NCBI GenBank assembly: GCA_016788785.1 | Contig: JAEUSM010000017.1 | Coordinates: 248,001 to 312,000 of the forward strand | Direction: 5' to 3' | DNA length: 64,000 nucleotides | Origin: Candidatus Kapaibacterium sp. | GTDB taxonomy: Bacteria; Bacteroidota; Ignavibacteria; Kapaibacteriales; JAEUSM01 | Part shown: piece after piece, positions 8,175-17,022 of the stretch | Position numbering within the stretch: the first letter of the stretch is position 1 | Layout: the number at the start of each line of letters is the position of its first letter | Made by a program: the position numbers and the translations under genes | Notes under the pieces: generated by a model | The model's database searches: none | The model's input: the letters and a program-made list of their open reading frames with translations, nothing else | What the model was told of the DNA's origin: nothing

Positions 8175-9083
8175 ATGATAGATATAACACATAAAAATAC
8201 TACTCTTAGAATTGCAATTGCTCAAGCTATTGTCGTGGTAAGCAAACAAGAAACCATTTCTGCTCTCATTAATAAAACTGTTCCAAAAGGAGATGTTTTT
8301 GAAATGGCAAAAACAGCAGGTTTATTTGCTGCAAAAAAAACTTCAGAAATAATTCCAGATTGTCACCCATTGCCTATTGAATATACTAAAATCGATTATA
8401 CAATTAACGGGTTAGAAGTTGCTATAACAGTTGAGATAAAAACTATTTACAAAACTGGCGTTGAAGTTGAAGCAATGCATGCTGCCTCTGTTGTTGCTCT
8501 TACTTTTTATGATATGTTAAAGCCTATTGACAAACATATTGAAATTAAAAATATAAAACTACTTCAAAAACAAGGTGGTAAATCCGATAAACTTGATCAG
8601 TTTACTACTAAAATAAAAGCAGCAGTCTTAGTATGTTCGGATAGTATTTCTAATGGGAAGAAACAAGATTCATCAGGCAAAATAATTGTAGATAAACTGA
8701 AAAAATTTCCAGTTGACGTTTGTAATTATGATATTATTCCAGATGAAGTTGAAATAATACAAACAAAAATTGGAGAATATACTTCAAATCAAATCGAACT
8801 AATAATTGTAACCGGTGGAACAGGTTTATCGAAAAGAGATTTTACACCTGAGGCAATTTCACCACTATTAGATAGATTAATACCCGGTATAGGTGAATAT
8901 ATACGACAATATGGTCAAAATAGAATGCCTTACTCTATATTATCAAGAAGTATCGCAGGTTTAATTGGAAATACTTTAGTTATCACTTTACCTGGGTCAA
9001 CAAAAGGTGCAGAGGAATCAATGGACGCCCTTTTTCCCCATGTGCTTCATGTATTTAAAATGATACATTCTGGAAAACATTAA
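8175..9083 (+). CDS. moaCB: Bifunctional MoaC-MogA/MoaB fusion
   Basis: The 302-residue protein joins two enzymes of the pathway. Residues 1 to about 140 are cyclic pyranopterin monophosphate synthase MoaC (K-G-D-V-F near residue 38, C-H-P-L-P-I near 61, E-V-E-A-M-H-A-A-S-V near residue 97). Residues about 150-302 are a molybdopterin adenylyltransferase domain of the MogA/MoaB type (V-T-G-G-T-G-L-S-K-R-D and L-P-G-S-T-K-G-A). It thus covers the second step and the adenylylation that precedes MoeA. Such fusions are known in Bacteroidota. It ends the operon; two hairpins with T-runs follow. Confidence 0.93.
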   Translation: MIDITHKNTTLRIAIAQAIVVVSKQETISALINKTVPKGDVFEMAKTAGLFAAKKTSEIIPDCHPLPIEYTKIDYTINGLEVAITVEIKTIYKTGVEVEAMHAASVVALTFYDMLKPIDKHIEIKNIKLLQKQGGKSDKLDQFTTKIKAAVLVCSDSISNGKKQDSSGKIIVDKLKKFPVDVCNYDIIPDEVEIIQTKIGEYTSNQIELIIVTGGTGLSKRDFTPEAISPLLDRLIPGIGEYIRQYGQNRMPYSILSRSIAGLIGNTLVITLPGSTKGAEESMDALFPHVLHVFKMIHSGKH

Positions 9084-9104
9084 TCTATAGACATTATAAC
9101 TAAC

Positions 9105-9136
9105 AAAAAAAGAGAAGTAGATACTACTCTTTTTTT
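9105..9136 (+). terminator. Hairpin with T-run after the Moco operon
   Basis: A stem built on G-T-A-G / C-T-A-C with a three-base loop, extended through a bulge by A-rich and T-rich arms and ending in seven T, lies 22 bases after the moaC-mogA stop. It fits a rho-independent terminator on the plus strand. Confidence 0.65.
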
Positions 9137-9227
9137 GTTTGGAGTATTGTAATTAACTTTGTCAAAATGCTAAATTATGTCTACGAACTTCTTAGAAAAG
9201 TGTCTGAAAAAGAGGTAAAATAAAAAA

Positions 9228-9253
9228 GCCCCCAACAAGTTGGAGGCTTTTTT
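9228..9253. terminator. Bidirectional terminator between convergent genes
   Basis: A nine-base stem with one mismatch (GCCCCCAAC / GTTGGAGGC, two-base loop) is flanked by A-rich sequence on one side and T-rich sequence on the other, so it can stop transcription from both the Moco operon (+) and the flavin oxidoreductase gene (-). Confidence 0.8.
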
Positions 9254-9276
9254 ATTTTCTATATAGTTTATTAAGT

Positions 9277-10179
9277 TTAAAACATTTCGATTGAAATTTC
9301 ATGATTTATCATACCTCCAGCAATATTTCCTGCAGAAACCGCATACGCTACTGACCTCATCATCGTCGAATTATCGCCACAAGCATAGATTCCGGGAACA
9401 GTCGTTTTTTGGAATAGGTCGACAGAGATATGACCAAACTCTGTGAATTCACAACCAAGTTGTTTGGGAATGTCTGTTTGTTGTTCAAATGGCAATGCAG
9501 CATATAATGCTGAAAGACTACGTTTTGTTCCATCTTCAAACACAACACTCTGAATTGCCCCATTAGTTTGTTCAACAGAAGTAATTTTCGATTCTATAAT
9601 GTCAATTGAATGCTTTTGTAAAATGGAACGTTGTTCTAATGTAAACTCAGCTTCACCTGACGATACAATTACTAACGATTTAGTCAGATTAGTAACAAGT
9701 GTTGCTACGTGAAATGCTTTTTGACCATTTGCAAATATCCCAGTAACAGCATCTTTAAACTCATATCCATGACAATAAGGACAATGAATAATAGTTTTAC
9801 CCCAACATTCAGCAAAACCAGAGATATTCGGTAAAACATCACGAACTCCCGTCGCAAAAAGGAGTTTTTTTGCAGAATATGTATGTCCTTTTTTGGTTGT
9901 GATTGCAAAACCATCTTTTGTTTTCTCGCCAGACAGAGCTTCATCCTGCTCAAAAGTAACAGTTTCATATTTTAATACTTGCTCCTTCGCCTTGGAAGAA
10001 ATCACATCAGGCTTTTCCCCATCAAAAGTAATAAAATTATGAGAGTGAGGACTAAAGCGATTACATGGCAATCCACTATCCAGTATCAACACCTTTCTCA
10101 ACGAACGAGCCAAAGACATCGCAGCCGATAAACCAGAATAACTACCGCCAATAATTATAACATCAAATTTCAAATTCAT
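9277..10179 (-). CDS. Thioredoxin-reductase-like NAD(P)/FAD-dependent oxidoreductase
   Basis: The 300-residue flavoprotein has the N-terminal FAD dinucleotide motif G-G-S-Y-S-G-L-S-A-A (residues 11-20), the central C-P-Y-C-H-G-Y-E segment with the C-x-x-C redox pair near residue 135, and the C-terminal G-I-Y-A-C-G-D-N-S segment. This matches the thioredoxin-reductase-like family in which the pair is C-P-Y-C followed by H-G. True TrxB usually has C-A-T-C, so the physiological partner is uncertain. The gene stands alone on the minus strand with a terminator on its 3' side; no thioredoxin gene is adjacent. Confidence 0.9.
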   Translation of the reverse strand: MNLKFDVIIIGGSYSGLSAAMSLARSLRKVLILDSGLPCNRFSPHSHNFITFDGEKPDVISSKAKEQVLKYETVTFEQDEALSGEKTKDGFAITTKKGHTYSAKKLLFATGVRDVLPNISGFAECWGKTIIHCPYCHGYEFKDAVTGIFANGQKAFHVATLVTNLTKSLVIVSSGEAEFTLEQRSILQKHSIDIIESKITSVEQTNGAIQSVVFEDGTKRSLSALYAALPFEQQTDIPKQLGCEFTEFGHISVDLFQKTTVPGIYACGDNSTMMRSVAYAVSAGNIAGGMINHEISIEMF

Positions 10180-10284
10180 AGTACTATTTATTTACTTAAC
10201 TTTTGACAATACACTAATAAAACCGACACCAAATCAAAGTGAGAAGACAGTATGCCTCTACAATTATTTCCAAAAAATAAAAAA

Positions 10285-10310
10285 GCCCCCAAGGATTTGG
10301 AGGCTTTTTG
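10285..10310 (-). terminator. Terminator downstream of tRNA-Lys
   Basis: The inverted repeat GCCCCCAA / TTGGAGGC (10285-10304, one mismatch) with a four-base loop lies just 3' of tRNA-Lys on the minus strand. It is followed on that strand by a long T-rich tract, as in a rho-independent terminator. It closely resembles the hairpin at 9228-9247. Confidence 0.75.
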
Positions 10311-10324
10311 CTATATGGTTTTTG

Positions 10325-10397
10325 TGATCCCGGATGGATTCGAACCATCGGCCACTTGATTAAAAGTCAAGTGCTCTACCAGCTGAGCTACGAGATC
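10325..10397 (-). tRNA. tRNA-Lys (anticodon TTT)
   Basis: On the minus strand the 73-base sequence begins GATCTCGTAGCTCAG and folds as a tRNA. The anticodon stem is CTTGA/TCAAG around loop CTTTTAA, giving anticodon TTT (Lys). The T-arm GGTTCGAATCC is intact, and the acceptor ends CGGGATC plus discriminator A. CCA is not encoded. A hairpin terminator follows on the same strand. Confidence 0.96.
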
Positions 10398-10465
10398 ATA
10401 TTTTATGATATAGAAAACAAAAATACGGCTTTTTTTTGAATCTACCAAATTTTTGTGAAAATTTC

Positions 10466-12397
10466 TTACACTAACACCGAAGTAGATAAATTGATGTACT
10501 CTCGAACGACTTCGGAGATTCCTTTAGCGTCTAATTGTAAATCTGCCCACAGTTCCTCTTGGGTACCATGCTCTACAAAAATATCTGGTATACCATGCAT
10601 TAATACCGATACTTTGTTATTATAAATCGTTGACGAAATATATTCGACAACTGCTGAGCCAAATCCACCCTGTATTTGTCCATCTTCAACGGTAATGATT
10701 TTATCAAATCGTTGACATAGATCATTTATCAATTCTGTGTCTAACGGTTTCACAAAGCGAGCGTTAACTACTTCTACCGAAACGCCTTCTTTTTCCAGTA
10801 ATTCAGCTGCTTCGAGTGAGAATTGTACCATCTTACCTATGGCTACGATTGCAACATGTTCACCATTGCGAAGAATTTCACCTTTTCCTAATGGGATTGA
10901 TTTCATTTGTGAAGTCGGTACACCTACTGCATTTCCACGTGGATAACGGATAGCTACCGGTCCATGGGTGTAATTATACACTGATGAATAGAGCATATCG
11001 CGTAGTTCTTGCTCATCTTTTGGTGCCATCACTGTCATTCCTTGAATGATGCGCAAGTACGCAAAATCCAATACTCCGTGGTGGGTTGGTCCATCTGCTC
11101 CTACTAACCCTGCACGATCCAAAGCAAAAACGACATGAAGATGTTGAATAGCACAATCATGAACAATATGGTCGAATGCACGTTGCAAAAACGATGAGTA
11201 GATTGCACAAACTGGCACAATTCCTTCAGTTGCCATACCTGCAGCAAATGTAACGGCATGACCTTCGGCAATTCCAACGTCAATGACTTTATCGGGGTAT
11301 GTTTTCGCTAAAATATCAAGTCCTGTTCCATCCGGCATTGCTGCAGTAATTCCTACAACTTTTGGATTTTCTTTACAAAGCTCTACCATTGCCTCACCAA
11401 ATACTTTTTGGTAGGTTGGAGGTTGAACTATTACAGGAGCTTTTGCTAAAGATTTTCCTGTAATTTTGTCTACTTTCCCAATCGCATGGAGGAATTGTTT
11501 ATCACTTTCGGCTGGTGCATATCCTTTTCCTTTTTGGGTAGTAACATGTAGCAAGATAGGACCCTTCATTTCTTTGAGCGATTGAAAAGTTTTAACCAAT
11601 TGATTTATATTATGTCCATTGATAGGTCCATAATATTTGAATCCTAAGGCTTCAAAGAGCATTCCTGGAGTAATAACAGCTTTTAATCCACCTTCTAAAC
11701 GAGAGACTGTTTTGCGAATCCTATCTCCAAGTTCATCAAATTGACCCGTCAATTCCCAAATATTTTTTCGTAGTTTTTGTGCTGTTGGAGTAGTAAATAT
11801 ATCTGTGAAGTAGTTGGATAATGCCCAAACATTTGGAGCAATTGACATATTGTTGTCATTGAGCACAACAATCATATTTCGTTTTTGTACTCCACAATTG
11901 TTCATAGCCTCATACGCCAAACCGCCGGTCATAGCTCCATCACCAATAACCGCAATGACATTATAATCTTCATTATTAATATCACGAGCGGTTGCAACAC
12001 CTAACGCAGCAGAAATGGAAGTCGTAGCATGACCAGCACCAAAAACATCATAATCACTTTCTGTTCTTTTCAAAAATCCAGAAAGACCATCTTTTTGACG
12101 AATGGTATGTAAACTATCACGACGTCCTGTCAATATTTTGTGTGGATAGGCTTGATGACCCGTATCGATGACTATTTTGTCTTTTGGGGTATCAAACACA
12201 TAATGCAAAGCAACAGTCAGCTCAACAGTACCCAGTCCTGCACCAAAATGTCCACCAACCTTTGTAATGGTATCAACTAAAAATTCTCGCACTTCAGAAC
12301 AAACCTCTTTTAGCTCAGATTCGGGTATTGCACGTAAATCTGATGGAGTATTTATGTCCAGTAAATATTTATATGAGTATGGGTGTTCTGTGGTCAT
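10466..12397 (-). CDS. dxs: 1-Deoxy-D-xylulose-5-phosphate synthase
   Basis: Dxs condenses pyruvate and glyceraldehyde 3-phosphate to DXP using thiamine diphosphate, the entry to the MEP isoprenoid pathway. The 643-residue length is normal. Visible landmarks are H-F-G-A-G-L-G-T-V-E-L-T near residue 50, D-T-G-H-Q-A-Y-P-H-K near 78, the ThDP motif G-D-G-A-M-T-G-G...N-N near residue 152, and the transketolase-like second half with D-V-G-I-A-E-G-H-A-V and H-D-C-A-I-Q-H-L. The gene is monocistronic in this window. A perfect palindrome 112-129 bases upstream of its start may be an operator. Confidence 0.97.
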   Translation of the reverse strand: MTTEHPYSYKYLLDINTPSDLRAIPESELKEVCSEVREFLVDTITKVGGHFGAGLGTVELTVALHYVFDTPKDKIVIDTGHQAYPHKILTGRRDSLHTIRQKDGLSGFLKRTESDYDVFGAGHATTSISAALGVATARDINNEDYNVIAVIGDGAMTGGLAYEAMNNCGVQKRNMIVVLNDNNMSIAPNVWALSNYFTDIFTTPTAQKLRKNIWELTGQFDELGDRIRKTVSRLEGGLKAVITPGMLFEALGFKYYGPINGHNINQLVKTFQSLKEMKGPILLHVTTQKGKGYAPAESDKQFLHAIGKVDKITGKSLAKAPVIVQPPTYQKVFGEAMVELCKENPKVVGITAAMPDGTGLDILAKTYPDKVIDVGIAEGHAVTFAAGMATEGIVPVCAIYSSFLQRAFDHIVHDCAIQHLHVVFALDRAGLVGADGPTHHGVLDFAYLRIIQGMTVMAPKDEQELRDMLYSSVYNYTHGPVAIRYPRGNAVGVPTSQMKSIPLGKGEILRNGEHVAIVAIGKMVQFSLEAAELLEKEGVSVEVVNARFVKPLDTELINDLCQRFDKIITVEDGQIQGGFGSAVVEYISSTIYNNKVSVLMHGIPDIFVEHGTQEELWADLQLDAKGISEVVREYINLSTSVLV

Positions 12398-12508
12398 TAT
12401 GGAATTTTATCGGTTGAGTTACTGTAACAATTTTTTTGTGTCAAAAGTTTATTTTGATGCAAAAAGTTATATACTAACGTTTAATGGAAAGAATAATTAC
12501 ACATTTTC

Positions 12509-12526
12509 ACCGACCAATTGGTCGGT
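12509..12526. promoter_or_regulatory. Perfect 18-bp palindrome upstream of dxs (TetR-type operator candidate)
   Basis: The sequence ACCGACCAATTGGTCGGT is perfectly self-complementary. It lies 11 bases beyond the stop of the preceding minus-strand gene and about 112 bases upstream of dxs. It is G+C-rich in an AT-rich gap and is not followed by a T-run on either strand, which argues against a terminator. Operators of the form A-C-C-G-A-C-C...G-G-T-C-G-G-T are typical of TetR-family repressors. No TetR gene is in the window. Confidence 0.5.
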
Positions 12527-12537
12527 TTGTACTCCAT

Positions 12538-13011
12538 CTAATTCGTAGTTTTTCGAGAAAAATTGAAAACCAGTTTCCGTATTTTTTCATTTGATGTAGC
12601 AGAAACTACTGCATTGATTGAATCTTGGTTAATCATAGTATACTCGATTTTTTGCGGAAAATCATGGTCAGGATTTTCAAATGTTACAGAATTGTCAGTT
12701 AGGCTTGTCAACCTAAAAGGAATTGCTTTATTTTCGTTATGATTTTTGACCGTTACTATATAATATAAATCTCTATCAATTTGCTCAATACGCATTTCTT
12801 CTTGCGAAACTATTCTGTTGTTTTTATAGGCAATACCTCTTCCTTCTAAAGTAGTGCTATCCATAGAATAACTCCAAAACTCAGTAAAAACCATATCTTG
12901 TCTGGTATATTGCCAATCTCCTAGCAACCAATTGAGGGACTGAATTGATGTTTGAGACATAGTTATCACTGGAAAAAATACAAAAAGTGTCAATAGAAAG
13001 AACTTCTTCAT
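12538..13011 (-). CDS. Secreted lipocalin-like protein (DUF6265-like)
   Basis: The 157-residue protein starts with a signal peptide (K-K-F-F-L-L-T-L-F-V-F-F-P-V-I-T to about residue 18). The mature part opens with L-N-W-L-L-G-D-W-Q-Y, then F-T-E-F-W-S-Y and a stretch with F-E-N-P-D-H-D-F-P-Q-K-I-E-Y. This W-L-x-G-x-W opening and the N-P-x-H-D-F-P-Q motif are typical of the DUF6265 group of small beta-barrel proteins. Function is unknown. It is separated from the OmpA-domain gene upstream by a terminator hairpin, so it is probably transcribed on its own. Confidence 0.8.
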   Translation of the reverse strand: MKKFFLLTLFVFFPVITMSQTSIQSLNWLLGDWQYTRQDMVFTEFWSYSMDSTTLEGRGIAYKNNRIVSQEEMRIEQIDRDLYYIVTVKNHNENKAIPFRLTSLTDNSVTFENPDHDFPQKIEYTMINQDSINAVVSATSNEKIRKLVFNFSRKTTN

Positions 13012-13014
13012 AGA

Positions 13015-13052
13015 AAGGAAAAAAGCCGATATTCGTTTTCAGAATATCGGCT
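13015..13052 (-). terminator. Terminator after the double-OmpA gene
   Basis: An 11-bp perfect stem (AGCCGATATTC at 13024-13034, its complement at 13042-13052) with a seven-base loop is followed on the minus strand by a T-run. It lies 14 bases past the stop of the OmpA-domain gene. Confidence 0.85.
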
Positions 13053-13066
13053 TGAAAATGTGGTTG

Positions 13067-15001
13067 TTATTTTACTGGTGTTTCCACATAAATTTGAACT
13101 GTTCTTGATAAATGTCGTCCAATTGGAATTTCATTATCAAAGAGTACTTCATTTTCACCAACACCATTGACCGTATACGTAGCATTTGGAGCTTTAGATT
13201 TCAATACATCACGAACAGATGTTGCTCTGTCCAAAGAAAGTTTTTTGTTATATGTCTCATCACCAATTCTATCAGTATAACCATATATTTTTACTGTAGA
13301 ATTTGGTTGAATTGCTGGAAGAATTATCTTATCAACAATTGATTGGTTGTCAGCAGTCAATTTTGATTGATTGAAATCAAAAAGAACTAAAGAAAAACGA
13401 GAAACAATTTTGTTATCAATTTTTTCTTCTTTTTTCTGAATGCTAGATTTGTAAATTACTGGAATTTGTCCTTTTACTTCTTTCGTAACACCTTTCATAT
13501 CAGTAACTTTCAAATCATAGTCAATTGCTCGGTCAGATGCTTCCAATTCATTCGAACGAACTGCCCAACGAATTGGAGTTACATTACCCATTCCGCTGAA
13601 ATTACGAAGAATTTTCCCATCTTGTTCAACGGCTAATTTCCATTCTTTGATAGGTTCTGTAGAACTTACTATAGGTCTAAATTCAATCAAATCTGGATCG
13701 GTAATTCGTTGGTTATCACTTTGAATAATGATTGGTGCTAAAATTTCTGGGTCATTTGATGCAAATTCCACCCTTCTATTTTCAGCATCACCATCATCTA
13801 ATGTTCGTGAAGAAGCTTTTTCAGGAACTTCTACAGCTTTTGTTGTAATTCTTGATTGGTCGATTTTATAATTTTTCACTAAATACTCTTTTGCAAATTC
13901 TGCACGTTTCGCTGACAAACCAGTTACTTTCCGTTCAGTTTTCCCATCATTGGTACCAGTAATAGTCAATTTTGCATTTGGTTTCGAAGACATTCTTGTT
14001 CCAATGATATCCAAAGTAGATCTATTGATTTCCACTGCATCTGGTACTAACTCAACTGTAGTTGCTTGACCACTTTGGTTGTCAGTTTGAACAAACACTT
14101 GTGCAGTCTCATCTGTTGTTGCTTTTTGTGTAGGGAAGAAAACATACGGAATCAACGGAAACATTTGAGTTAATTGCACATCTTCTACGTAGAGTTCTTT
14201 TACAGGCAAATACGCACCTTCTTTAGTATAGTATCCAACTTCTTTCATACCCACATTCAAATCAGAAGCAGTTTGTTCAGGAGTAGGTTCTTGAGTATCA
14301 GGTGAACCAAACAGAGAAAACATTACATTAATACCAGCACGTAATTGCGGAACATTCCAAGAGTTATAAAGTGTGTCAGATGAAACTTGAGCAATTGGAA
14401 GACGGTACGTTACCTCTGGTTGAATAGAAACAGTAGGAGTAGCTTGGTAATTATAATTTACTCCTAAGGCAATAGCTAAACGTGACGCTGGAGACAGAAC
14501 ATCTACTACAACTGAACCATCTGGTGAGCCGGTTGTAGCAGTAAGAGGTACACCAAATTCGAAACCAGCTAAGGCATTCAAATTTGGAAGTATTTCTGGT
14601 AATCCAATCGACAAGATTGGTGAAATCTCAAAGTATTGAAGATTGACTGCTGAAGTAATTGTGTCTACCAATCCGGGATTTGTTAAAGAATCATTACCGA
14701 AAATTGTCCCATTCACTCCATTAAACCCAAATCGTCCACTTAAAGTAAAACGACTGTTGATAGTATAATTAAGTAATCCACTAAAATAGCCATTTACTCC
14801 AAAATCGCTTCTATTATATGGTACAAAACCAATTGTTCCACCTGGAGTTAGAACACTGGCTCTAAAATTCGGATTTTGGAAGTTGAATGTTGCACCTCCA
14901 CCCAATCCTAATGATATTTTACTTTTTTCTTGTGCGGTAAGAGTCGAAACAACAGTCAAAAACAGCAACAAAATTGCTGAAAGAATATGTCGATTTTTCA
15001 T
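13067..15001 (-). CDS. Outer-membrane/peptidoglycan-binding protein with two OmpA-like domains
   Basis: The 644-residue protein has a signal peptide (residues 1 to about 23), then a glycine- and aromatic-rich region of about 210 residues that looks like an outer-membrane beta-barrel. A linker follows. A first OmpA-like domain (about residues 325-415) has A-K-L-T-I-T-G-T-N-D, S-A-K-R-A-E-F-A and N-R-R-V-E-F. After a beta-rich spacer comes a second OmpA-like domain (about 530-640) with L-F-D-F-N-Q-S-K-L, K-I-Y-G-Y-T-D-R and S-L-D-R-A-T-S-V. The second has the Asp and Arg expected to hold diaminopimelate. It probably ties the outer membrane to peptidoglycan. Two such domains in one chain is unusual for classical OmpA. 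Confidence 0.85.
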   Translation of the reverse strand: MKNRHILSAILLLFLTVVSTLTAQEKSKISLGLGGGATFNFQNPNFRASVLTPGGTIGFVPYNRSDFGVNGYFSGLLNYTINSRFTLSGRFGFNGVNGTIFGNDSLTNPGLVDTITSAVNLQYFEISPILSIGLPEILPNLNALAGFEFGVPLTATTGSPDGSVVVDVLSPASRLAIALGVNYNYQATPTVSIQPEVTYRLPIAQVSSDTLYNSWNVPQLRAGINVMFSLFGSPDTQEPTPEQTASDLNVGMKEVGYYTKEGAYLPVKELYVEDVQLTQMFPLIPYVFFPTQKATTDETAQVFVQTDNQSGQATTVELVPDAVEINRSTLDIIGTRMSSKPNAKLTITGTNDGKTERKVTGLSAKRAEFAKEYLVKNYKIDQSRITTKAVEVPEKASSRTLDDGDAENRRVEFASNDPEILAPIIIQSDNQRITDPDLIEFRPIVSSTEPIKEWKLAVEQDGKILRNFSGMGNVTPIRWAVRSNELEASDRAIDYDLKVTDMKGVTKEVKGQIPVIYKSSIQKKEEKIDNKIVSRFSLVLFDFNQSKLTADNQSIVDKIILPAIQPNSTVKIYGYTDRIGDETYNKKLSLDRATSVRDVLKSKAPNATYTVNGVGENEVLFDNEIPIGRHLSRTVQIYVETPVK

Positions 15002-15215
15002 GAGAGTACCTTATCTATTGAAAAATGTGTTATTACTATTACAAAAATACGAAATTTCATTTCAAACAACGTTGTAATGCTCTGTATTATCCGAATTTAT
15101 GTTGTAAATCATAGTATCAAACGGCTTTCAAAAGTATTTCATTTTATTTTTACTGAGAAATAGTGTATTTTCGTTGTTATCCGAAAAAAATGATAGTCAA
15201 TTTAGAAAGAATCGA

Positions 15216-16997
15216 ATGAGATTTTTCCTCCTTTTTAGCGTTTTTATAGTATCGTTGTTTCTTTCTTCTTGTGTGAAAAACAAGAATTTTGGAGCTATTG
15301 AAAACGCTCTTAAAACAATGTCACCAAACGAAAAGCCAATACCGGGTGATTGGCTAATAATTCATACGCTTTCAGATCCAGAAGGGTTGAATCCTTTTAC
15401 CGTCAATGATGCCGCAAGTCAAGAGATTTACCCAAAAATATTTGAATCCTTACTCGAATTAGACCCATATACAGCACAATTGAATCCTGTATTGGCGGAT
15501 TCATTACCAATTTTATCTGAAGACAAAAAACAATATACCTTTCGTTTACGACCATCGATTTACTTCTCCGATGGTAAACCGCTCACCAATTCAGATGTGA
15601 TTTTCAGCTTCAAAGCTGTGAAAAATCCGCTTGTAATTGATGCAGCAGCATTGAGAAATTATTACAATGACATCGAAAATGTTTCAGTTGCACCCGATAA
15701 TTCGCTCATTTTTACCATGAAAAAACCGTATTTTATGGCAGGTGATTTTATAGGAACGCTTCGAATTTTACCAAAACATCTTTTTGACCCAACGAATTTG
15801 ACAGATAAGTATAGTTTTGAAGACATTAACGACATTGAAAAAGCTGAAAAAAACAGTGCTGTTGGTGAATTTGCAAAATGGTTCGGCAAAAACGAATTGA
15901 AACGTGAACCCAAATATTTGATTGGAACAGGTCCTTATGTATTTGAAGAATGGCGTCGTAATGAGCAAATCCGCTTGAAACGAAACGACAAATATTGGGG
16001 AAAGGGTATCGTAGCATCGCAAACGTCCTACCCTTCACGATTAGTTTGGCGTCCAATTAATGACCGAACAAGTGCTGTGAATGCTCTCAAAAATGCAGAT
16101 ATTGACTTTATGGTGATTCCACCAAGAATGTTTGTAGAGCTTTTGGATACTGCATCAACGCCATATTTGGCAAAGGCTCAATACGATGTTCCTTCATATA
16201 TGTACATAGGTTGGAATATGCAAAAAGCTATTTTTCAAGATAAACGTGTTCGACAAGCCTTTTCTCATTTAGTTGACAAAAAAGAACTCATGAGTACGGT
16301 GATGTTAGGCTTTGCCAAATCGACAATTGGACCAATTTACAAAGGTAGACCTGAATATGATACAACCTTACAAGAATATGAGTATAACCCTCAAAAAGCA
16401 AAAAAACTTTTAGCAGAAGCAGGTTGGACTGATTCGAATGGTGATGGAATTTTGGACAAAACCATCAATGGTACTCGTCAAGATATGGCGTTTTCCTTCT
16501 TGTTAAATTCTGGTAATGAAACTCGTGAAAATTTGATGTTACTTCTGATAGAGGAAATGCGTAAGGTTGGTGTCAAAGCAGAAATTCAAAAATTAGAATG
16601 GGCAGTTTTTTTGGAAAATCTTCGTTCTCGACAATATGATGCTTATATTGGTGCATGGATAAATGACAATGTTCCACCAGATTTGTTTCAAATTTGGCAT
16701 TCATCACAAGCAAAAAACAAAGGCTCTAATTATGTACATTTTATTAATGCTCGTGTTGATGAATTAATAGAAAAAAACCGAATTGAATTTGACCCAGAAA
16801 AACGAAAAGAATATATGTTTGAAATTCAACGAATACTTCATGAAGAACAACCATATACATTCTTGTGGTTACAACAATACACTGCTGGATACAACAAAAG
16901 TTTACAGAGCGTCCGATTTTCAACTGTAAGACCGGGATATTTTGTGCATCACTGGTGGATACCACCAGCAATTCGTAGATATAGCGATTTTCAATAA
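15216..16997 (+). CDS. Peptide/nickel-type ABC transporter substrate-binding lipoprotein (SBP family 5)
   Basis: The 593-residue protein starts with a lipoprotein signal peptide ending L-F-L-S-S-C (lipidated Cys). The frame also contains an in-frame TTG at 15174, 14 codons upstream; ATG 15216 places the hydrophobic core directly at the N-terminus and follows AGAAAG, so it is preferred. The body has the family 5 pattern: L-N-P-F-T, Y-T-F-R-L-R-P-S-I-Y-F-S-D-G-K-P-L-T-N-S-D-V near residue 115, G-T-G-P-Y-V-F near 240, V-R-Q-A-F-S-H-L-V-D-K near residue 345, and a C-terminal lobe. It would bind oligopeptides or similar ligands. No permease or ATPase genes are adjacent, so its transporter is elsewhere. 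Confidence 0.9.
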   Translation: MRFFLLFSVFIVSLFLSSCVKNKNFGAIENALKTMSPNEKPIPGDWLIIHTLSDPEGLNPFTVNDAASQEIYPKIFESLLELDPYTAQLNPVLADSLPILSEDKKQYTFRLRPSIYFSDGKPLTNSDVIFSFKAVKNPLVIDAAALRNYYNDIENVSVAPDNSLIFTMKKPYFMAGDFIGTLRILPKHLFDPTNLTDKYSFEDINDIEKAEKNSAVGEFAKWFGKNELKREPKYLIGTGPYVFEEWRRNEQIRLKRNDKYWGKGIVASQTSYPSRLVWRPINDRTSAVNALKNADIDFMVIPPRMFVELLDTASTPYLAKAQYDVPSYMYIGWNMQKAIFQDKRVRQAFSHLVDKKELMSTVMLGFAKSTIGPIYKGRPEYDTTLQEYEYNPQKAKKLLAEAGWTDSNGDGILDKTINGTRQDMAFSFLLNSGNETRENLMLLLIEEMRKVGVKAEIQKLEWAVFLENLRSRQYDAYIGAWINDNVPPDLFQIWHSSQAKNKGSNYVHFINARVDELIEKNRIEFDPEKRKEYMFEIQRILHEEQPYTFLWLQQYTAGYNKSLQSVRFSTVRPGYFVHHWWIPPAIRRYSDFQ

Positions 16998-17022
16998 ATA
17001 ATTAAAGAAATGTAACTCAAGA

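Noticed and set aside
15067-15076. Ten-base palindrome ACAACGTTGT between the OmpA gene and the ABC lipoprotein gene
   Set aside because: A ten-base palindrome is expected by chance in a window of this size; no second copy or promoter link was found.
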